A stretch of 35,756 nt of DNA from Bacteroidota bacterium. GTDB lineage: Bacteria > Bacteroidota > Ignavibacteria > UBA10030 > UBA8401. The stretch lies in NCBI GenBank assembly GCA_019455105.1, contig JACFMZ010000018.1:1-35756 (forward strand). The letters are read 5' to 3'. The notes beneath the pieces are model-generated. The model was not told where the DNA came from, made no database searches, and saw only the letters and a program-made list of their open reading frames with translations. Below, piece after piece: positions 8,177 through 17,781 of this stretch. Position numbers and translations under genes: made by a program. The stretch's first letter is position 1, and the number at the start of each line of letters is the position of its first letter.

Positions 8177-9561
8177 TATAATTGCCCGACTAATTGTTTA
8201 AAAATATTGCCGCGCTCTTCATAATCCGTAAACCAATCGTACGATGTGCAGGCGGGAGCCAGCAGAACAATATCTCCGCGCTGCGCTGACTGCGTTGCGA
8301 TATCAATTGTTTTTTTCATTGATTCAATATTCGGTATTGCCGTTCCCATGGTTTCAACTTTTACAGTCTTCACTTTGTCGGAAAAATTCTTCACAATCGT
8401 ATCGGCGGAATAACCGGTGGCAATAAGCGCTTTCACTTTTTGTTTTACCAAATCATAAATGGTTGAATAATCATTCCCTTTATCTTTTCCCCCCATAATC
8501 AACACAATCGGTTTTTTGTAACTTTTCAAAGCCATTTCTACCGCTTCCACCGTTGTGGCTTTGGAATTGTTGATATAGATAATCCCGTTCACCTCGCGGA
8601 CAAATTCCTGGCGGTGTTCAACGCCGGTAAAACTTTTTAACGTCGCCTGAATTGATGGAAGCGAAATTCCCGATAACCGCGCGGCAAGAGAAGCCGCCAT
8701 GGCATTCTGCACGTTGTGTTCGCCTTTAATAAAAATTTCGTCCGTAGAAATCACTGTTTCTTCAGTTCCGTTAATTTTTAGTTTTACGCTGTTCCGTTCC
8801 AGAAATGAGCCGTTCTCAACAGCATGCTTCAAGCTAAAATTGTACGCTTTCGATTGGTATTGCGTTGCTGTTTTTTTTGTCCACGCATCTTCCGCATTCA
8901 TTATTAAGAGATCATCGTGTTGTTGATTCTTAAAAATCCGGCACTTTGAAAGTGCATATTTCTCCATGGAATGTTCGTATCGGTCCATATGATTTTGCGT
9001 AATATTTAAGATGACAGCAATCTTCGGACGAAACGAATCAATAAAGTCCAATTGAAAACTGCTTACTTCCAAAACAACAACAGTCTCCTCATCAACATCC
9101 ATAACGAGGGATGAGAACGCCGTTCCAATGTTACCCGCAACAATGTGTTTTTTCTTTGCATCGCTGAACATCCTTCCTAACAACGTGGTGGTTGTTGTTT
9201 TTCCGTTACTGCCGGTAATGGCAATAATGGGACCTTTACAAAACCAGCTTGCTGCTTCAATTTCAGCTACAACATTTATTCCGCGCCGCTTTGCTTCCAA
9301 GACAACCGGTGCGTTGGAGGGGACACCGGGACTTATTACCATTAAAGAACAATTGTACACTCGTTCGCTGTGTCCGCCGAACTCACATTCAATATTTTGC
9401 TGCTGCAATTCGGCAATATGTTGTTTCGTGCGGTCGCTGTTTCCAAAATCGCTGACAAAAACTTTTGCTCCTTTATGTTTCAACAGCAGTGCAACGGCAA
9501 CACCGCTTCGTTCCGCACCGATAATAGAAATTGATTTTCCGGCAACATCCGCAGCGTTCAC
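8176..9561 (-). CDS. murD: UDP-N-acetylmuramoyl-L-alanine--D-glutamate ligase MurD
   Basis: Cytoplasmic ligase adding D-glutamate to UDP-MurNAc-L-Ala. The 461-residue protein has the N-terminal nucleotide-fold IIGAERSGVAVALLL, the P-loop ITGSNGKTTTT (115-125), LEVSSFQLD and the C-terminal LLAPACTSYDWFTDYEERG, which is characteristic of MurD. The start is GTG, preceded by GGTGAG, four bases after the mraY stop. The N-terminal dinucleotide-like loop is slightly atypical (GAERSG), but the rest is canonical. Confidence 0.97.
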   Translation of the reverse strand: MNAADVAGKSISIIGAERSGVAVALLLKHKGAKVFVSDFGNSDRTKQHIAELQQQNIECEFGGHSERVYNCSLMVISPGVPSNAPVVLEAKRRGINVVAEIEAASWFCKGPIIAITGSNGKTTTTTLLGRMFSDAKKKHIVAGNIGTAFSSLVMDVDEETVVVLEVSSFQLDFIDSFRPKIAVILNITQNHMDRYEHSMEKYALSKCRIFKNQQHDDLLIMNAEDAWTKKTATQYQSKAYNFSLKHAVENGSFLERNSVKLKINGTEETVISTDEIFIKGEHNVQNAMAASLAARLSGISLPSIQATLKSFTGVEHRQEFVREVNGIIYINNSKATTVEAVEMALKSYKKPIVLIMGGKDKGNDYSTIYDLVKQKVKALIATGYSADTIVKNFSDKVKTVKVETMGTAIPNIESMKKTIDIATQSAQRGDIVLLAPACTSYDWFTDYEERGNIFKQLVGQL

Positions 9562-9565
9562 ACAC

Positions 9566-10681
9566 TCACCGCACTTTGAATGTTGTTAAACTTAAAATCA
9601 TCAGCAAAATGGCGATAATATAAAACCGCATCACAATTTTCGGTTCAGACCACCCGGCTAATTCAAAATGATGATGAAGCGGCGCCATTTTAAAAACGCG
9701 TTTCCCCGTGCCGTACTTTTTCTTAGTGTATTTGAAATAGAGCCGCTGAATAATCACCGAGACTGTTTCCATAAAAAATACGCCGCCGAGAATCGGAAGA
9801 ATTAATTCTTTCTTTGCCATAACCGTTAACGCGCCGATTGCTCCGCCCAGCGCCAGCGATCCGGTATCTCCCATAAAAATTTGCGCGGGGTACGAATTAT
9901 ACCACAAAAAGCCAAGCGCCGCACCGACCATGGCAATACAAAAAACAATCAGCTCGCCGTTCCCCCGCAGATAAATAATATTCAGGTAACGGCTGAATTC
10001 AATATTTCCGGAAACATAAACAATTAAACCAAGCGTGAACGCAACAATTCCCGACGTCCCGATTGCCAGCCCGTCAAGTCCGTCCGTTAAGTTCACCGCG
10101 TTTGAAGTTGCGGTAATAATAAAAATCACCAGCGGGATATAAAATATTCCGAAATTGAATTCTACATTTTTTAAAAACGGAATTGTCGTTGTTGTATTAG
10201 CATGAATTGCGCGCAGCTCCGGCATTGAGAATAACACGTATCCTAAAATAACGCCGACCGTTATCTGCCCGATAATTTTATACCAACCGACAAGACCTTC
10301 TTTTTTCTTCTTCACAATTTTTAAATAATCATCCATGAAGCCGACGAAGCCGAGCCCTGCCGTAACCACTATAATTAATAACACGTAGGTATTCGTTAAA
10401 TCCGCCCATAAGAGTGTCGGAATTAAAATTGCGGAGAGCACAATAATGCCCCCCATCATCGGCGTTCCGGCTTTCAGTTTATGTTTTTCCGGCGCCCCTT
10501 CGCGGTACGTGGTAACGATTCCTTTATTTTTTAACATCGTAATCACTTTCCCGCCGAGAATAAAACTGATGAACAACGCCGTAATTGCCGCCGCCGCCGC
10601 GCGAAAGGTTAAATACTTTACCACGCCGAATCCCGGCGGATGATAAAGCTGATCAATCCAATATAAAAGATGATACAACAT
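9566..10681 (-). CDS. mraY: Phospho-N-acetylmuramoyl-pentapeptide-transferase MraY
   Basis: Integral membrane enzyme that transfers phospho-MurNAc-pentapeptide to undecaprenyl phosphate, giving lipid I. The 371-residue polytopic protein shows KLKAGTPMMGG near the N-terminus, the catalytic-loop aspartates in GFMDDYLKI, NLTDGLDGLAIG, FMGDTGSLALGG and the histidine cluster PLHHHFELAGW. All are diagnostic of MraY rather than WecA. Six bases separate it from the murF stop. Confidence 0.98.
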   Translation of the reverse strand: MLYHLLYWIDQLYHPPGFGVVKYLTFRAAAAAITALFISFILGGKVITMLKNKGIVTTYREGAPEKHKLKAGTPMMGGIIVLSAILIPTLLWADLTNTYVLLIIVVTAGLGFVGFMDDYLKIVKKKKEGLVGWYKIIGQITVGVILGYVLFSMPELRAIHANTTTTIPFLKNVEFNFGIFYIPLVIFIITATSNAVNLTDGLDGLAIGTSGIVAFTLGLIVYVSGNIEFSRYLNIIYLRGNGELIVFCIAMVGAALGFLWYNSYPAQIFMGDTGSLALGGAIGALTVMAKKELILPILGGVFFMETVSVIIQRLYFKYTKKKYGTGKRVFKMAPLHHHFELAGWSEPKIVMRFYIIAILLMILSLTTFKVR

Positions 10682-10687
10682 GCGATG

Positions 10688-12082
10688 TTAGAGATTTTGC
10701 ATAGTTAATTGAAGCACGACTTCTTCCATTTTCATTCCGCGCGAGCCTTTTATTAAAAGCACATCAAAATTTTTCACCACTCGTTGAAGCTCTACCAATA
10801 ATTCCGTTTTTGTTTGAAAATGCATTTTATGAATTCCGGTAAACGCTTCATGGGTATACACCGACAAATGACCGAATGTGAACAGCCATTCAAAACCCAT
10901 TTCCGATGCCAGTACGCCGATATTTGTATGTTCCCGCTTTGATGCTTCGCCGAGTTCCTTCATATCGGCAAGCACAACAATTTTTTTTCCGTTCGCCTTA
11001 AACGCTGCCAGCGTTTGCAGCGCCGCCAGCACCGAATCCGGATTTGAATTATACGTATCATTCAAAATAGTATAACCGCCGTGAGTAAGAATCTGCATTC
11101 GCTTATTTGCAGAAGTAAAATTCTGCAGTGCTTCCGAAATTTTTTTCGGCGGCACTTTTGCTTTTAAACCAACCGCACTGGCTGCCAGTGCATTCACAAC
11201 ATTATGCTTCCCCGGTGCTTGAAGCGTAACCGGAAATTTTTTCTTTTTATATTCAATAAGAAAATTCGACTGACCCTTTTCATTCACCGTGATCTTTTTG
11301 GCGCGAATTTCTGCTTTTACCGTTGTTCCGTAGCTGAGAAATTTTTTTGAATATTTCTTTTCTTTCTCCAGATACGGATCGTCGCTGTTAATAAACACAA
11401 ATCCTTTATTCTTTCGCACCCAGCGGAACAATACTGTCTCTTCCTGCGCCACGCCGTCGAGATCTTTGAAAAATTCAAGATGCTCTTTGCCGATATTGGT
11501 CAGCAGCGCGTGTGTCGGCTCCAGAATTTCACACAAGTATTGCAATTCGCCGAAATGATTAGTGCCGACTTCAACAACGGCAAATTCATCATCGGGCTGC
11601 AAGCGAAACAATGTCTGCGGTACGCCGATGTGATTGTTCAGATTTCCTTCCGTAGCGAGAGTTTTATATTTTTTCCTCAGCACCGCCGTTATCATTTCTT
11701 TTGTTGTCGTTTTACCGTTACTGCCGCCGATAGCAAGAACCGGAATGGTAAATTTTCTCCGGTAAAGACGCGCCAGATCTCCATACGCCCGCGTTGTTTC
11801 GGGAACCGCCGCCGTCATACATTTCAAAGAACGAACATATTCTACATTCTTTTCTCCCCACGTTTTTTCAACAACTATAACAGAAGGTTTTTTTTCAACA
11901 ATCTCTTTTATAAAATTATGCGCATCAAATGTTTCACCGTGCAGTGCAAAAAAAATATTTCCTTCTTGTAGAGAACGTGAATCGGTTGAAACGCCGGTAA
12001 TTTTTTTCCCCTTCAAAGTTTCCGGACAAAACAGCTCAACATTAGTCAGCTTTTGAAAATCTCGAAGCGTAATACGTTTCAT
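10688..12082 (-). CDS. murF: UDP-MurNAc-tripeptide--D-Ala-D-Ala ligase MurF
   Basis: Cytoplasmic ligase completing the UDP-MurNAc-pentapeptide by adding D-Ala-D-Ala. The 464 residues include STDSRSLQEGNIFFAL in the UDP-binding N-domain, the P-loop GGSNGKTTTKEM (119-130), TNIGKEHLEFF and the C-terminal NDTYNSNPDSVLAAL and LADMKELGE, which distinguish MurF from MurE. Its ATG overlaps the murE stop (ATGA). Keeping murF in the cluster is a useful lineage hint, because many Bacteroidota clusters lack it here. Confidence 0.97.
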   Translation of the reverse strand: MKRITLRDFQKLTNVELFCPETLKGKKITGVSTDSRSLQEGNIFFALHGETFDAHNFIKEIVEKKPSVIVVEKTWGEKNVEYVRSLKCMTAAVPETTRAYGDLARLYRRKFTIPVLAIGGSNGKTTTKEMITAVLRKKYKTLATEGNLNNHIGVPQTLFRLQPDDEFAVVEVGTNHFGELQYLCEILEPTHALLTNIGKEHLEFFKDLDGVAQEETVLFRWVRKNKGFVFINSDDPYLEKEKKYSKKFLSYGTTVKAEIRAKKITVNEKGQSNFLIEYKKKKFPVTLQAPGKHNVVNALAASAVGLKAKVPPKKISEALQNFTSANKRMQILTHGGYTILNDTYNSNPDSVLAALQTLAAFKANGKKIVVLADMKELGEASKREHTNIGVLASEMGFEWLFTFGHLSVYTHEAFTGIHKMHFQTKTELLVELQRVVKNFDVLLIKGSRGMKMEEVVLQLTMQNL

Positions 12083-13566
12083 TGCTGCATATACTTTCGC
12101 ACTTCTTCACAATCATCAAAATGCTGTTTCTTATTACCGATAATCTGATACTTTTCATGTCCTTTTCCGGCAATTAAAACAATATCTCCGTCTTTTGCCG
12201 CCTGCAATCCTCGTACAATAGCTTTTGCGCGGTCAGGTTCACAAACAGCTTTCTCTTTATCGCTGACACCTGCCAAAATATCTTCGATAATGGCTTTCGG
12301 ATCTTCCATACGCGGATTATCTGAAGTAATAATTATTTTGTCGCTGAGTTTTTCCGCAATCGTTCCCATCAAAGGTCTTTTAGTTTTGTCGCGGTTGCCG
12401 CCGGCGCCGAACACGGTTATTACGGAGCGTCGTTTATCACCGGGTAACGTGTCACGAATTGTCTGGAGGCAATTTTCTAATGCGTCGGGCGTGTGGGCAT
12501 AATCAATAATTGCCGTCCATCCGTGCAGCGATTGAATCTGCTCAAATCTTCCCGGTGCCGTTCGTAAATTTTTGAAAACTTTTTCGGAGACCGTTATTCC
12601 AAGCGCGTTTACGGCTGAATACGCAGCAAGAAAATTATATATATTAAATTTTCCGACTAAAGAAGTTTGCACTTCTGTTTTGTTAATGGTTGCCGAAAAT
12701 CCTGCAACGCTTAAGGAAACATGTTCCGCCTTTGCATCGGAAGCATTGTGTATGGAATACGATACAACCGGCGCTTTAATGCCTTCAACAATCTTCTTTC
12801 CATATTCCGAATCACCATTCACAACGGCGACGGCTTTTTCTGTCAGCGAATCAAAGAGAATTTTTTTCGCTTTAAAATATTCTTCCATCGTTCCATGATA
12901 ATCAAGATGATCCTGTGTTAGATTGGTGAAGACCGCAACGGCAAACGGAATGCCGAAAACACGATACTGGAGAAGCGCATGCGAAGAAACTTCCATAACG
13001 ACATGCGTACATCCTTGTTCGCGCATATGAGCAAATAATTGATGCAGTTCAAGCGATTCCGGCGTAGTATGAGTCGCCGGAATTATTTCGTTGCCGACTT
13101 CATACTCAACCGTACCGATTAACCCGACAACATATTCCGGGCGTGATTCAATCATTTGCTTAATTAAAAATGTTGTTGTGGTTTTTCCATTTGTTCCCGT
13201 TACGCCGATAATCGTCATCTGCCGGGCCGGATTGCCGTAATAATTTGCGGAAATCACCGCCAGCGCTTTTCTTGTGTTTGGAACAACAACTTTAACAACG
13301 CCTGTATGCATACATAACGCATCGGGAATTGCATTATCATCTTCAATAACAATGACTTTTGCGCCTTGTGCAATTGCGGAAGAAAGGAATTTATGTCCGT
13401 CGCTTTCGGCGCCTCGAACGGCAACAAACATATTTTCCTTTTCTACTTTTCGAGAATCATATTGAACACCGCTTACCTTTACATCGTGCGTTACAACCAT
13501 TTTCCCGTACAATGTTTGGAAAATTTTTGTTACCGTCACCCCTTGTAAAATTTCAGAAAGTGTCAT
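12079..13566 (-). CDS. murE: UDP-MurNAc-L-Ala-D-Glu--meso-diaminopimelate ligase MurE
   Basis: Cytoplasmic ligase adding the third amino acid to the stem peptide. The 495-residue protein has YDSRKVEKENMFVAVRG, the P-loop GVTGTNGKTTTT (121-132), HTTPESLELH and DYAHTPDALENCL. The substrate motif is DNPR (416-419), which in characterised MurE enzymes selects meso-diaminopimelate over lysine, so the organism should have mDAP-type peptidoglycan. The gene follows ftsI after a 70-base gap and overlaps murF by four bases. Confidence 0.98.
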   Translation of the reverse strand: MTLSEILQGVTVTKIFQTLYGKMVVTHDVKVSGVQYDSRKVEKENMFVAVRGAESDGHKFLSSAIAQGAKVIVIEDDNAIPDALCMHTGVVKVVVPNTRKALAVISANYYGNPARQMTIIGVTGTNGKTTTTFLIKQMIESRPEYVVGLIGTVEYEVGNEIIPATHTTPESLELHQLFAHMREQGCTHVVMEVSSHALLQYRVFGIPFAVAVFTNLTQDHLDYHGTMEEYFKAKKILFDSLTEKAVAVVNGDSEYGKKIVEGIKAPVVSYSIHNASDAKAEHVSLSVAGFSATINKTEVQTSLVGKFNIYNFLAAYSAVNALGITVSEKVFKNLRTAPGRFEQIQSLHGWTAIIDYAHTPDALENCLQTIRDTLPGDKRRSVITVFGAGGNRDKTKRPLMGTIAEKLSDKIIITSDNPRMEDPKAIIEDILAGVSDKEKAVCEPDRAKAIVRGLQAAKDGDIVLIAGKGHEKYQIIGNKKQHFDDCEEVRKYMQQ

Positions 13567-13609
13567 TTCTTACTCTCAATTAAAAATAATGTAGTACGGC
13601 TTTCTCTTT

Positions 13610-13635
13610 AAAAACGCGCTTGCTGTTAAACAGCA
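13610..13635 (-). terminator. Weak terminator/attenuator-like hairpin between ftsI and murE
   Basis: TGCTG and CAGCA (13621-13635) form a short hairpin two bases after the ftsI stop. On the transcript strand a run of five T (13614-13610) follows six bases later. The stem is short and the T-run is displaced, so at most partial termination is expected. This 70-base gap is one of the few non-overlapping junctions in the upstream half of the cluster. Confidence 0.3.
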
Positions 13636-13636
13636 T

Positions 13637-15805
13637 TCAATATAATTGTGCCGCCGTTAAAGCTTTCGGTTCGCACATAATGGTAACTCTCGCACCAACC
13701 TTCACCGCTGTTCCTGAACCGGGAAATTGATTAACAACAACACCGCTCCCGATAATCGTTACGCCTAAATGATTTGCCGCAAGATTATTCGATGCGCGGC
13801 GAACGCTCATTCCGTGAACATCCGGTACCTTCTGCATTCCTGCCAGCAGCGGTGTTTCTTCATCCATCATAATGTTAATATAGGTTCCGCGTTCAACAAT
13901 ACTTTCTGCGGCAGGATATTGGCGCATTACTTCGTCTCCCTTGCCGTAAATTTTTGTCTGAAATCCGTGTTGCTGTAAAATTCTTACTGCATCGTTCACT
14001 GTTCTTCCGCAAATATCAGGAACAACCTCAATGCTCTTGTCTTCTTTGTTTGTTGTTTCCTGCAACGGTGTTGTAACCGTTTTTGCAATCAGACCGTTGT
14101 TATTGATTATTCGTTCCGTAATAGCTTTAAAAATCGGTGCGCTGGCAACAGCTCCGGTATAACCAACTTTCGGTTTTTCCGTCATAACTAAACAGACAAG
14201 CTCCGGTTTCTCCGCCGGAAAAAATCCGACAAACGATGCATTATAACTTCCGCTCTCGTATTTCCCGTCAACATACTTTCGCGATGTACCGGTTTTTCCT
14301 GCAATGGTAACGGTCGGAAGTTTTACCACGCCGCCGGTTCCGAATTCTACCACGCTTTCAAGCATCGTCTTTACCTGCTGTGCCGTTTCGCGTGATGTAA
14401 CGCGGCGGATTTTTGTCGGCTCATGAACAAACACTTCATTTCCCAGCGGATCAATTTCTCGTTTTACGATGTACGGCTTCATTAACATACCGTCGTTTGC
14501 AATGGCGGCATACGCGGCGGCAATTTGCAGCGGCGTTACGCCGACTTCGTATCCATAAGCAATGGTATTTAATGTTGTGCCGGACCATTCAACCGGTTTT
14601 TTAAGCTGACCGTTTATCTCCGCCGGCAGTTCAATGCCGGTAGTCATTCCGAAACCGAAATTTCGCGCCTCGTTATAAAGATTTTCCGGGCCGATAAGAT
14701 TGCTCACTTTTGCCATAACAATATTGCTGGAATACGCCATAGCTTCCATGAACGTAATATCTTTCATGGGATGGGTATCGGAAATTGTGCGCATTTTATT
14801 TCCGGCTAACTGCACTTTATACGATCCGTTTTCCGCATAAAATTTTTTGTCGAGCGTCGTTACATTATTTTGCAGCGCCGCAGACGCAGTAACAATTTTA
14901 AAAACCGAACCGGGTTCGTACATATCCGAGACAACTCTGTTGCGTAACAGATCTACGCTTTTGATTTCATTCAAATTCACCGGCGGGTAATTTGCCAGCG
15001 CAAGAATTTCTCCGGTCTGCGGCTGAAGTATCACCACCAATCCCGCTTCTGCCTGTGTGCGCTGAATTCCTCTCTTCAATTCTTCTTCAGCAATTGATTG
15101 ATAAGTCAGGTCGATGGTTAATTCCAGCGAATTCCCGTTCACCGGATCTTCACGCGGATAATCCGTTGAAGGACGCGCTCTGTTTTTTCCGTCTTTTTGC
15201 AACACCACATAACCGTCAACGCCGCGAAGTTCTTTGTCGAATTGCTGTTCAATACCGCTGACACCGACATATTCGGCATTAATGGTGCCGAGCACCTGCC
15301 CGAGCCGCTCATTGTAATGATAGAGCCGAACCGGTTCATTTGATTTAACAACACCAACCAAACTGTCCACCGGAATTTTTTCTGCTTCATCCGGGCGCAT
15401 TGCTTTTTCAAGAACAACATAGCGCTTCGAACTCTGTAATTTTTCTAAATATTCTTTTATCGGTTTTCCGGTAATCTTAGAAAATCGCTCGGCAATTTTC
15501 CGCGCGTATTGTCCGCTGAACTTCGGATTGGCAGAAAACGAAACAAATTGTGAATTTGAAACAAGCAGATTCCCGTTCCTGTCGTAAATATTTCCACGCT
15601 GTGCATGCAAAGGAACGCGTACTTCATACTGCTTCTTGGCAATATCTTGGTACTTCGAAGCATCAAGAATCTGAATTTGCACCAAGCGAACTGCCGCACC
15701 GATAAAAACAAAAATAAAAATCACCTTCACCCACAATAAGCGATGCGTATAATCCTTTAACTCAGGCACTATCACTTCATTTTTTTTATGAAAGAAATTC
15801 CACAT
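13637..15805 (-). CDS. ftsI: Septal transpeptidase FtsI/PBP2B-like with two PASTA domains
   Basis: Class B penicillin-binding protein that cross-links septal peptidoglycan and partners FtsW. The 722-residue chain has one N-terminal membrane anchor (~28-45) and a PBP-dimer pedestal with RGNIYDRNG (70-78). The transpeptidase domain carries SVFK with nucleophile Ser300, SSN (359-361) and KTGTS (504-508). Two PASTA repeats follow at ~594-648 (VPDICGRTVNDAVRIL) and ~659-712 (VPDVHGMSVRRASNNL). PASTA repeats bind peptidoglycan-like ligands in Gram-positive relatives, and their presence in an mDAP, FtsQ/A-type cluster is noteworthy. The ATG lies two bases after the ftsL stop. Confidence 0.95.
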   Translation of the reverse strand: MWNFFHKKNEVIVPELKDYTHRLLWVKVIFIFVFIGAAVRLVQIQILDASKYQDIAKKQYEVRVPLHAQRGNIYDRNGNLLVSNSQFVSFSANPKFSGQYARKIAERFSKITGKPIKEYLEKLQSSKRYVVLEKAMRPDEAEKIPVDSLVGVVKSNEPVRLYHYNERLGQVLGTINAEYVGVSGIEQQFDKELRGVDGYVVLQKDGKNRARPSTDYPREDPVNGNSLELTIDLTYQSIAEEELKRGIQRTQAEAGLVVILQPQTGEILALANYPPVNLNEIKSVDLLRNRVVSDMYEPGSVFKIVTASAALQNNVTTLDKKFYAENGSYKVQLAGNKMRTISDTHPMKDITFMEAMAYSSNIVMAKVSNLIGPENLYNEARNFGFGMTTGIELPAEINGQLKKPVEWSGTTLNTIAYGYEVGVTPLQIAAAYAAIANDGMLMKPYIVKREIDPLGNEVFVHEPTKIRRVTSRETAQQVKTMLESVVEFGTGGVVKLPTVTIAGKTGTSRKYVDGKYESGSYNASFVGFFPAEKPELVCLVMTEKPKVGYTGAVASAPIFKAITERIINNNGLIAKTVTTPLQETTNKEDKSIEVVPDICGRTVNDAVRILQQHGFQTKIYGKGDEVMRQYPAAESIVERGTYINIMMDEETPLLAGMQKVPDVHGMSVRRASNNLAANHLGVTIIGSGVVVNQFPGSGTAVKVGARVTIMCEPKALTAAQLY

Positions 15806-15807
15806 GC

Positions 15808-16272
15808 TTATTGTTCACGGAGTTGTTCTTGAACCGATTGAATGTTTTCCTGCGGAACGATAAAGAACACCGGCTGCTCTTTCGGATTCATCATTCCTAA
15901 TTTTGATTGAGCAATTAAGCTGATTCGTTCGAGACTCTCTTTCCGGGCAACTTCGGATTTGAGGACTTCATTAATACTTAAAATGGAAACATATTTTGCA
16001 TTTAAATCGCTTACTTCGCGGACCAGTGAATTCACCATAATAACATTGTGAGTGTATAAAACGGCAATTACCGCCAAGCCGATTAACGAGAGAACGATAT
16101 TTGAAGTTTTTGTTTTTGACTTAACAATTCTTCTTCCGGCACGCGGCACGGCATATCCGGGAAATACTGCCTGCGGGTCGGCTGACATTGTTATCGCGCT
16201 GTCATAAATTTGCCGGTCGCCAAAATTTGGTAATTGAATGCGCTCAAGAGGTTCGTTAATATTTTTTGCCAT
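15808..16272 (-). CDS. ftsL: Cell division protein FtsL
   Basis: Small bitopic divisome protein that pairs with FtsB/FtsQ through a periplasmic coiled coil and helps activate FtsW/FtsI. The product has a ~55-residue cytoplasmic tail, a transmembrane helix around IVLSLIGLAVIAVLYTHNVI and a short coiled coil (REVSDLNAKYVSILSINEVL). It then shows the FtsL-typical LERISLIAQSKLGMMNPKE. I chose the ATG at 16272 (154 residues). An in-frame TTG two codons upstream would overlap the rsmH stop but is a weaker start. FtsL is poorly conserved, and position between rsmH and ftsI is a large part of the evidence. Confidence 0.9.
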   Translation of the reverse strand: MAKNINEPLERIQLPNFGDRQIYDSAITMSADPQAVFPGYAVPRAGRRIVKSKTKTSNIVLSLIGLAVIAVLYTHNVIMVNSLVREVSDLNAKYVSILSINEVLKSEVARKESLERISLIAQSKLGMMNPKEQPVFFIVPQENIQSVQEQLREQ

Positions 16273-16274
16273 TT

Positions 16275-17207
16275 TCAAATCTTTTCTGCGGCGCGTAATT
16301 TTGCACTTCGGGCACGCGGATTTCTCTCAATTTCTTCCGCCGTTGCCGTTATTGGTTTTCTCGTCAAAACCTTCAACGCCGGCTGCAGAGCGATATCGGG
16401 AATTAATTTATCTCCCGACGGAATTCGCGTTGATGCCTGCGATTGAAAAAATTGCTTAACAATGCGATCTTCTAATGAATGGTAAGAGATCACCACTATT
16501 CTTCCTCCGACGGTAAGCCCATTTACTGCATCCTGCAAAATACTTTTCAGCCGCTCCAGTTCATTGTTCACTTCAATGCGAATTGCCTGAAAAACCCGCG
16601 CCAATGATTTAACCGCAAATTTTCCGCCGACACTCTGTTCAACAATAGCGGCAAGTTCACCGGTTGTTTCTATCGATTTCAATTCGCGCTTTCGAACAAT
16701 CAGCCGTGCAATTTTCCGTGATAGTTTTTCTTCGCCAAAATGAAAAAATATATCGGCTAACGCTTTTTCATCATACGAATTGACAACACTGGCGGCATCC
16801 AATGCCTGTCTCTTATCCATGCGCATATCAAGTTTTTCGTTCCCGCGGAACGAAAATCCCTTCACGGCTTCATCCAGTTGAAACGACGACACACCAAGAT
16901 CAAGCAGCAATCCGTGAATTATTGAAATATGCTGCTCGCGAAGTATGGCGGCGATATGTTCTGTATTGTTGTGCACCAAAATATTTTTTTTCTTTACGTG
17001 TTGTAACCGATCCGTTGCAGCGCTGATGGCATCGGCGTCGGCATCGATTCCAATCAACATTCCGTGCGCCGATAATTGTTCACAAATTTTTTCTGCATGT
17101 CCGCCGCCGCCGAGCGTTCCGTCAACATAAATTCCATCCGGTGTTGTCAGCAAATATTCAAGAACTTCATTCAGCATTACCGGAACATGATATAACGCCG
17201 GCTGCAT
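16275..17207 (-). CDS. rsmH: 16S rRNA (cytosine-1402-N4)-methyltransferase RsmH (MraW)
   Basis: SAM-dependent methyltransferase that modifies C1402 in the decoding centre of 16S rRNA. The 310-residue chain begins with YHVPVMLNEVLEYL and the SAM-binding loop VDGTLGGGGHAEKI. It continues with LLDLGVSSFQLDE, FSFRGNEKLDMRMD and the C-terminal ISYHSLEDRIVKQFF, all family signatures. Its ATG overlaps the mraZ stop (TAATG). The mraZ-rsmH pairing at the head of dcw clusters is almost universal. Confidence 0.98.
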   Translation of the reverse strand: MQPALYHVPVMLNEVLEYLLTTPDGIYVDGTLGGGGHAEKICEQLSAHGMLIGIDADADAISAATDRLQHVKKKNILVHNNTEHIAAILREQHISIIHGLLLDLGVSSFQLDEAVKGFSFRGNEKLDMRMDKRQALDAASVVNSYDEKALADIFFHFGEEKLSRKIARLIVRKRELKSIETTGELAAIVEQSVGGKFAVKSLARVFQAIRIEVNNELERLKSILQDAVNGLTVGGRIVVISYHSLEDRIVKQFFQSQASTRIPSGDKLIPDIALQPALKVLTRKPITATAEEIERNPRARSAKLRAAEKI

Positions 17208-17656
17208 TATTCTTTCTTTTCAAAAACTTTGGAGGCGACTGTTAAATAATCTTCCTGCTGGCTTTCGAGATATTTTTTATATTCATCCGGATTCCACACT
17301 TCAATACGATCAAACGCTCCGAGAATAAAAACATCATTTTCAATTTTTGCATACTGTAGTAATTCTTTCGGAAGAATAATTCTCGACTGTCCGTCAAGTT
17401 CCGCATCGGCGGCAAACTGCAGCAGCATACGCGTAAAGTAGCGGTGCTGCGGATCGGTCTGTTGAAGTTTTCCAATTTCATTTTCCCGCTTCATCCATTC
17501 GTCCTGCGGATACACAAAAATACACGATTCAAAACCGCGGGTAATCACAAAGGAATTATTCGCTTCGGGCGAGAGATTTTTTCTCATCTTTGCCGGAATA
17601 TTAATACGTCCTTTGCTGTCAACGGTATAGGTAAATGAACCCTTAAATGACGACAT
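17207..17656 (-). CDS. mraZ: Transcriptional regulator MraZ
   Basis: DNA-binding repressor of the AbrB/SpoVT fold that in characterised bacteria controls its own operon by binding repeated TGGG-type boxes. The 149-residue protein has two copies of the fold. The first contains DSKGRINIPAKMR (~13-25), and the second contains DGQSRIILPKELL, the typical DxxGR and slightly diverged second motif. The start is ATG. No convincing Shine-Dalgarno precedes it, only an A/T-rich leader. About 100 bases upstream lie boxes matching the family's operator. Confidence 0.97.
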   Translation of the reverse strand: MSSFKGSFTYTVDSKGRINIPAKMRKNLSPEANNSFVITRGFESCIFVYPQDEWMKRENEIGKLQQTDPQHRYFTRMLLQFAADAELDGQSRIILPKELLQYAKIENDVFILGAFDRIEVWNPDEYKKYLESQQEDYLTVASKVFEKKE

Positions 17657-17756
17657 AATTTTTACAGGAAAACGAAAATGTTAAATTATTGTGATTTTAT
17701 AAAAATTAAAAACTACTTAAAATCAGTAAAAATCGATAAAATAGCGTAAATTTCTA

Positions 17757-17781
17757 CCCACTTTTACCCACAATTTCACAC
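17757..17781 (-). promoter_or_regulatory. Candidate MraZ operator: three boxes at 10-base period
   Basis: On the minus strand GTGTG, GTGGG and GTGGG begin at 17781, 17771 and 17761, exactly ten bases apart and each followed by five A/T-rich bases. Published MraZ operators are direct TGGG-containing repeats with the same 10-base period upstream of mraZ. The first copy is degenerate. The boxes start at the edge of the candidate -10 element, a good position for repression of the dcw operon by MraZ. Confidence 0.75.
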
